Shown: positions 57,440 to 64,000 of the stretch, one piece after another
Layout of the letters: each line of letters begins with the position of its first letter
Numbering within the stretch: the first letter of the stretch is position 1
Assembly: GCA_037903355.1 (NCBI GenBank)
Contig: JBAJFE010000014.1
Location: 3,100,001-3,164,000, forward strand
Length of the DNA stretch: 64,000 nt
Reading direction: 5' to 3'
Source of the DNA: Trichuris trichiura
Taxonomy: Eukaryota; Nematoda; Enoplea; Trichinellida; Trichuridae
The notes under the pieces: model-generated
Told to the model about the DNA's origin: nothing
Database searches by the model: none
Seen by the model: the letters and a program-made list of their open reading frames with translations, nothing else
Translations under genes and position numbers: made by a program

Positions 57440-58110
57440 ATGAGTCTTATGTTATGAAAGCAACCTGCGTTTAAGAAAACTTAAAGAGGCCCTATACATT
57501 AAAAACGATGTAACCTTTAACCGCGATCAAGGGACAGATATAAGAGAGGTATGGACAAATATTATCACCCGCTACAAGTGTTGCTCACTGGATGGATAAG
57601 ATACAAGAGCACCGGAAAAAAGTTAAGGAACAAGTCATTAACAAACGTAGAACAAATGGAAAATTAAAGAGGGCCACAAATTACTTGGAAGAAACAAGGG
57701 ACAAAATTTACAAAAATGGGTACAAAAATGGACGAAAATGAAAAAACGGGAATTGACGACGCAAGGAAATAGGATAAATAAATCAATATATACACACACA
57801 TACAGCCCTACAAAATTCACGAAACAAGAGAAGCGGCAGCTGACAGACAAAGAAGAAATCTCCAATAGAAAACTTTAAAACCCTCGGTTTAAACGTTGGA
57901 AAACGATGCAAGACAAATCTCCCCCCATAAATTGCACACACATCTTGACCGCTGACGACGGTTCGTGACAGATCCGAAAGCTGCGGAGAGAAAAATTTTC
58001 GTTTATTGTACATATCAACGGGACATTGTATCCGTAATAAAGACACTTAAATATGAAAACATATAGTCCCGTACAAAAACATCACATCTACAAGACTCGT
58101 GGATTCGCTA
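57440..58110 (+). pseudogene. Penelope-like family B relic with tail
   Basis: At 57470-57600 the plus strand encodes LRKLKEALYIKNDVTFNRD then IREVWTNIITRYKCCSLDG, the C-terminal block of Penelope GIY-YIG proteins (compare LRRIKEALYIQSN at 39300). After about 350 bp of non-coding sequence comes the family B tail from 57952, with its hammerhead-like motif, GGGACATTGTATCCGTAATAAAG, and ATGAAAACATATAGTCCCGT. This copy ties the tail family at 2507 and 53182 to Penelope coding sequence. RT is absent. Confidence 0.75.
57952..57990 (+). ncRNA. hammerhead-like ribozyme core (candidate)
   Basis: CTGACGA (57952-57958), C, stem II GGTTC / GATCC with one G-U pair, then GAAAGCTGCGGAG (GAAA 57976-57979). 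Located in the 3' tail downstream of the Penelope coding relic. Confidence 0.45.
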
Positions 58111-58114
58111 TTTC

Positions 58115-58895
58115 ACCTAATCATTAGCCTTTCTCCAAGTTTCAAGCCTGCACAATCCAACAGTGGCGAGATGGTGGGACTGTTCTTTCGCGAGAGAGCT
58201 CATCAGCTCTTCAGTTCGTCTTCTGCTGTCTTTGACGGGTGCTTCGTTCTTCCTTTCTCACCGCTCACTGTCCTTTAGTGAGGCAGTCAGTCGTGCATCC
58301 GCTCATCTGTCACCATCCTTGACAGCTACTTCATGTATCACTTCATTCCCACGTTCCAATGTCCTTTCATGAAACGATCTACGATTGGCAGCTTCGTGAG
58401 TTCTTTCATTGCCTTGTATCTGTCGGCTTCGTCTGTGAACGGGTTCATACCCACATCAAGGACGCTAACCCATTGACAGAGGGCTCAACTCATCGGCAGT
58501 TAGTACACTGTTAGTACACAGACAATCGAACGAATCGCCTTGTCATGAGGTCTTCTGTTCATTCACTGGTGAATCATTTGCTCATTTCGTTTCCTTACTC
58601 CGTTAATCTGCCTTGGCATTTATTGATCAAACGCATTGTATTTAAGGCGCACTCAATACAAACAACCTCGTTCTCCTACATTTAGCCATCCTTTATTTCG
58701 AATACATCCATCACATCACCTAACCATTTTCTTACATTACATTCTCAAACTAGCTCACAAAGAATTTAAAGGGACTGAACGGAAATGATATTCAGGCACT
58801 TTAAACTGTAGGGTTTACTATTGTGCGCCTAAAGTACCACTATTGGTTGGTGCTCACTTAAAATATCCGCGCGCGGAATAATTAATATTTGGATT
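58115..58895. other. intergenic / promoter region of the dsRNA-binding gene
   Basis: The 69-codon frame 58163-58372 is Ser/Leu-rich and unrecognised. No repeat boundary seen. The end, GGATTTCAG (58891-58899), is acceptor-like and immediately precedes the proposed start. Confidence 0.45.
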
Positions 58896-58900
58896 TCAGT

Positions 58901-59872
58901 ATGTATGGCGATAATATATGGCGACGGATTGACTACGGCAGTTTCATTCCTCTAAACTCAGAGAGCTGGTATGAGTCTCCCTTCTCCTACGCATCGACCT
59001 TTTTTAAGCCTAACTGGGAAGATACTGTTTAGATGTACTTAGTCAAATGAGAATAAACTAAACAGTTAACACACGCAAAACTTAATCTCTATGCAGGCAG
59101 AGTACATAGTTTGCACTTGTTCCACAACTTCTGTTTTAGGGAGCGACATATTGAAAGAAATTTTGGTCCAATAGATAAATTACATATTGCAACTTCAGAA
59201 ACGCCGAGTACAGAGAGTTTACTCAACCTTACAGTGAAGAACAAACCGGCTGGGACAATCTTAAACGAGCTGACTCACATTAACGGCTTTCCTGTTTCGC
59301 ATTTATGGCACTTTGCTACTATAGGTGCAAGAACCATTGTCACCGTAGCCTTGAAGTGGGATCACGTGGCTGTTGTTTCCCAAAAATCAGCAAAACAAAA
59401 AGGTATAGCCAAACGATCAGCAGCTGAGTCAGTGCTTCATGCGCTTGGCTACCTAAACTTTCTCCCCAGAAATCTGCGACTAATTTTTCCCTTCGAATCT
59501 GAAGACTTTTTAATGCGCTCGGTAATCATTCTCATTATCGACAAACCAAACTCACATCCTGTGTCTAAGCTTTACGAAATTCAGCAGGCAAGAAAGCGCC
59601 CACTGCCGCGTTTTCAAGCAGTTGAAGAAGAAAATAATAACGCCAGAAAAAGAGAAAAAGTCATTTCCGTCACCTGCGAAAACTGCACCATGACAGGAAA
59701 CGGTCGATCATTAAAACGTGCCAAACAAATGGCTGCTTGCAAACTACTCCATTATATCAAAGAGAAAGTAACTATTAAGAATGAAAAAGGAGACAATAAA
59801 GATCAGTGTGGCGAAAGCAAACAGTCTCTTAGAACGAATATCACCGCTGGGAATCCTGCACCGATTGAGTAG
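58901..59872 (+). CDS. two-dsRBD protein, RDE-4/TARBP2/PRKRA-like
   Basis: The main exon is 59140-59872. The proposed first exon 58901-58968 starts with ATG one base after TTTCAG, ends at a GTATGAG donor, and joins in phase 2 through a 171-nt intron (266 residues); this exon is tentative because the frame in the main exon has no ATG before the first domain. dsRBD1 spans about 58-127 (PAGTILNELTHINGF ... KGIAKRSAAESVLHALG), dsRBD2 about 160-230 (HPVSKLYEIQQ ... VTCENCTMTGNGRSLKRAK then QMAACKLLHYI). Such proteins partner Dicer and load or recognise long dsRNA in RNAi. A Lys-rich tail follows. AATAAA at 60089. Which family member it is cannot be told by eye. Confidence 0.8.
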
Positions 59873-59899
59873 TTTGGTCACCATTAATGAGTAAACCTT

Positions 59900-62800
59900 T
59901 TTTCTCGAAGGCTTTTACTACATCGCTGCGATTCTTGTGGACTTTCTGAAGCCTTTCGCGATTCACAAATGCATCATTAATTTAATTTTGAAGCAATAGT
60001 ATTAATACAGCACAAACCTTTTGAAAGCAATTTTTAGTAAACGGAAAACCCTATTTTAGCGTAACAATCATTTCGAGCTACAATATAGAATAAAGTTATA
60101 AATCCTAAGCCAAGCTTACGTAAAGCCGCTTACCATTGCCTAAGTACCCTGCTAGCGCAAAGGCATTTCTGTTCAATATAAATTCATTTGCACCAGCGTA
60201 GCACAGCATTCAAACAGTGCGAATACATCCTCTTCGTTATATCTTTAATAAAATAAAAGGGTCCTGTTTTTCGATAAAAATGTTCCTCGCATGGTGACGA
60301 AATGCTAAATTGTTAGCCAAATTGATAGCGTTAATATTTCAAATACTTCATTTCTTGAACAGCTTTTATTGGAAAATGTAGTCACGTTATCCGCTCGCCG
60401 CCATGCCGTACGTTTCCTGGCCATTCTGTTTTTCCCTTATCTAAACGTAGACCAAAATAAAAGTTCTATGCTTAAGCTTTTAGATAAGGACAGAACAGGA
60501 TGGCCAGAAAACTTATAGTGTAATTGCCGGGCGCATAACAAGACCACGTTTTCTAACGAACGCTGTTTAAGAAACGGAGTTCCTGTGACAACTTGACAAC
60601 ACAAAAACGCAGTTGTTCATTATCAAAAGCCCAGTGTTCAACACTGTTGACTTCATAGCATTTAAACCCATACTTTCCTCATTCCGCTTGATGAGGAAGT
60701 AATTGTACCAATTCGACCCCGCTGATAAATACAAACTTTTGTTGTGGCCTTCAATACGTTGCATCTCGCAACGGGTTTGTAAGTCCTTATAGCAGATTTT
60801 ACTTACGGCAGCGCCTGTTTTAAAAAAAATAACTTTATTAAGCCTGAGCTTCAAGGCGTGCTCTTTGCCTATCTTCAGCAGTAAAGACAATGATCTCCTT
60901 TACCACTAAGATGGACCGATAATACAGTAAAACTCGTTCATTCACCGGAGTCGCGTTCCGGTCCTCCCCTCCCCCGCGAATTTTGGATAGGCAACGAACT
61001 AAGACCTATAAACGGTTGTCTTCATAAGTCAAACACGTCAAATAAATTAAACGTTCACGTAATAAACAGTATAGTACTGTAACGTACATGGTAAATAATA
61101 TACGCAGAACTAAAACGTGTATACGGATACTTATAGGCGACGATGTTTATTGGTGATGATGAATTAGGCCGCGCAGGCACGATGATAAGGTTACTGCACA
61201 AAAGAGGAGCTGATTTACATCTACTTAGGCGTCGAAACAGTTGACTCGTCTGGCTTCAGTCCAGGAAGCACACCTGCGAGCGTTTCTTTCTGACTTGCTT
61301 CCATTTTTATCAGGAGCACTGTTACAGGGAGCTGCTGTTGTTCTCTCTTCAGTGTGTGTAGGTGTTTATACGGCTACAGCAGCGCATCAAAACCATTGCT
61401 GAATTTTAATGCGCGAATCATGTCAAGATCCCAAGACAAATATTGCTTGCAGATTCCTCGCTGTTCCCAAGATTTCAGACAAGCGTTCAAGAATTAGGCC
61501 ATGTTTCTCCTCAATCCGCCCCCAGTTCTGCTTTCTCATCCTATTCACTTTCAGATTTCGTCAGCTCCGCCAGATCAGCATCCGTCAGAGGTTCAGACTG
61601 GGCATCAAATTAGGGCACTTACTTGGTTCGATCATTGATACAGAAAAAAGCCGCGAATTCGTGAAGCCGCTAATTCAGAAGCGCGAATTTGTGGGGTTTT
61701 ACTGCAGACCCAAAAGCTCCGGTGTAATAAAATTTAATATGAAAACATCTGCTGTGGTACACAATTAATTTTCAAATAAATATGCGACAGAAACGGAAAT
61801 TAGCTAAACAGAAAACATAACGGAATCAGGCTTGCCGTTTTCAAGCCATCCTTTACTGCAAGCAGCTGAGAATAAAAAAAGGTTGCTTTGTAGTTTCCTC
61901 GGTGAAATTTTATTTCAACAAGTAGAGCTACCTTCCTGCTGATGTGAGATAGCGAACAGTCACTATCGATAAAACAGAAGACTAGAAAGAGAAATAAATG
62001 ACACAAGGACGAATAACATTTATCCACATTAAATTAAGAAATAATTGGATGGAATATGATAGATTACGAGAAGTTCAGGAGCTTAACGTTAATGATGAAG
62101 TATATCAATGCACCGGAGGTGGTGCAAGCCAATTTACCAGGCGAATTAATTGATAAATTGCTTTTCGTAATAAGGAAGGACAAGCCCTGTGATTAGCAAC
62201 ATATTCCGCTGTTGCTCGTAGTTCTTGGAAAGCCAATCTAAAAATAAGATTAAGTAATATAAAACTGTAGAGCCTTATTCACCTTGTACGTGGATTCCGT
62301 CGCGATGAATATCTCATTGTTATAAACCGGTAATAGATGAATGGAGCAATTATGTTGCATTTACCGCTGCAACCAAAGTTATTATCCCCAATGAATTAGA
62401 TCAATAAAAGCTCACTAAAGAGTTAGAGAAACGATGACAGGCAGTAGGAAAATCTCGCAGCATGCTGCCAAGTGTAGAATTGTCTGCATGTGCTTCTTTA
62501 TAAACGTGTCAGTAGCTTGGCACAATGCAGTGTGCCCAAAGTGACTTGCCTAAATGAAAACTTTGAAAAGCTTTCACTCGAAAACAACCTACTCATACTT
62601 GCATAAGGTTCACAAAAAAGTTGCACCAGTGAAGCAACGCAAAAAGAACCACAGTAGCCAGACCTACTAAAACAAAAATGCAAATGAAATTAAGTCACAC
62701 GACTGAGTGATGCCTACACGTCATGGGCTGAACCGACAAAAGAATCATACAGTAGAGAAGATAGTGAAATGAATCTTCACAGAATGTGTTCTGCAAGAAA

Positions 62801-63115
62801 GACATGTTGAACTGAATTCGTCCGACTCGCTGATGCAATCGTAGAGCATTCGTAGCAGCCGCAGAAAGCAATGTCTTCTGATAAGCGCTGTACTTGTTTA
62901 GTCTATAAGAGCAATTCACTATTCCACAACGAAATCAGACATTAAGAGTAGCTATACCCAAGAGGAAAAACGAACATCAAACCACACACAATAGTAACGC
63001 CTCGCAGAAACCATAAAACGCTATTGATAGGGTTGCTGCACAAATATTGCTGAAAAACATGTATTTAACACGAAAACTCATTCCAAGTGAGCACACGCTA
63101 GTATCACTTTAAAAA
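59900..63115. other. intergenic with small repeats only
   Basis: Unrecognised frames 60567-60890 (minus) and 61409-61768 (plus). A degenerate hammerhead-like string (CTGAAGA, AGGC/GCCT stem, TGAAGC) occurs on the minus strand at about 60850-60878. No tRNA or gene recognised. Confidence 0.45.
60412..60512. mobile_element. 101-bp palindromic MITE-like element
   Basis: About 36-bp inverted arms: GTTTCCTGGCCATTCTG and CCTTATCTAAA on the left are answered by TTTAGATAAGG and CAGGATGGCCAGAAAAC on the right. The core (GACCAAAATAAAAGTTCTATG) resembles stretches near 46700 and 52700. No clear target duplication. Confidence 0.55.
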
Positions 63116-63122
63116 TGTAGTT

Positions 63123-63498
<376 letters not shown>

Positions 63499-63499
63499 G

Positions 63500-64000
63500 C
63501 TCATGAGAACTTTTTCAGGGAAGGAAGCTTTATTAATCTCTCATGAATAATCTCATTGTGAACATTACTACAACCGATTTTATCCCGCATTAACTTTTCT
63601 AATGGGTATTAAAATAGATTTGAACGCAATGGAAATATGACAGGCATCATTCCATATACCTAATGAAAGCTGATCGATTGTATTCTGGTTTTGTTGATTA
63701 ATGGCAACTGCTAGTGAAATTTCGAAATGATTTGCCTTGACACTTTGCGCAATGTACATTTTAATACTTGCTGAAGATGGTAAGTGAAAACTAATGAATA
63801 GCGCAGAGGAAAAATACCTTTACTTCGTCAATAGTAACTAGTCACCAACGAAACCAGAAAGCTAAAGAAAATCGTTAAGAAAAATCCATTGTTATATCGA
63901 CTATACTTTCGCTGTTATTAATACTTAGAAAGCTATTACATGGCACGGTTCAGCCCCGTTAAAAGGAAGTAAACGAGAAAGGCATTTACATTTACGGGCC
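63500..64000. other. end of window, nothing recognised
   Basis: AT-rich, no coding frame or repeat recognised. Confidence 0.5.

Noticed and set aside
60850..60878. CTGAAGA ... TGAAGC on the minus strand
   Set aside because: Resembles the hammerhead core, but the second box reads TGAAG rather than CGAAA, so it is at best a decayed copy.

Overview
This is animal nuclear DNA. Protein-coding genes are split by GT-AG introns that are nearly all 47-73 nt, and most exon chains below were fixed by reading frame and homology. Very short introns, AG acceptors a few bases before several start codons (consistent with spliced-leader trans-splicing), an RDE-4/TARBP2-like dsRNA-binding protein and many Penelope-like elements suggest a nematode, most plausibly a dorylaimid (whipworm/Trichinella side). 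That placement is inference; the gene content alone would fit other small invertebrates.

Host genes, left to right: TIMM13 (6.5-6.9 kb, +), MMACHC/cblC (11.3-12.2 kb, +), a tightly spaced pair of small mitochondrial membrane proteins (COX14-like and UQCC5/SMIM4-like, 21.5-22.0 kb, +, 18 nt apart), a two-LIM protein (29.5-30.0 kb, -), hormone-sensitive lipase (30.9-37.5 kb, -, nine exons, catalytic triad intact), TMEM70 (40.5-41.2 kb, +), eRF3/GSPT with a PAM2 motif (41.9-45.1 kb, +, eleven exons), ARMC5 with armadillo repeats and a BTB domain (47.3-52.2 kb, +), and a protein with two dsRNA-binding domains (58.9-59.9 kb, +). Four of these (TIMM13, COX14-like, UQCC5-like, TMEM70) are mitochondrial import or respiratory-chain assembly factors. 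I see no functional link among the others.

Mobile DNA fills much of the rest: a Tigger/pogo relic (3.6-4.1 kb), a palindromic MITE with a 9-bp target duplication (8.4-8.6 kb), Penelope relics (14.9-16.2, 28.6, 57.4-58.1 kb), a Ty3/gypsy element with paired 199-bp LTRs and a 5-bp target duplication (16.4-19.7 kb) that itself carries a 216-bp hAT MITE, a BEL/Pao relic (24.4-26.1 kb), a hAT relic (26.3-27.3 kb), a mariner relic and a large inverted repeat inside the 3.9-kb lipase intron, a Penelope-like element with 215-bp inverted ends (37.9-39.7 kb), a miniature Penelope palindrome (53.2-53.4 kb), and a 3.3-kb hAT element with a transposase carrying only two lesions (53.7-57.1 kb). A perfect TAC microsatellite of about 376 bp lies at 63.1-63.5 kb.

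The most interesting signal is a hammerhead-ribozyme-like core (CTGANGA, a variable hairpin, then GAAA) recurring at nine places at Penelope-type ends, with compensatory changes in the hairpin. It occurs on its own, in head-to-head palindromes, and at both ends of the RT-bearing element.
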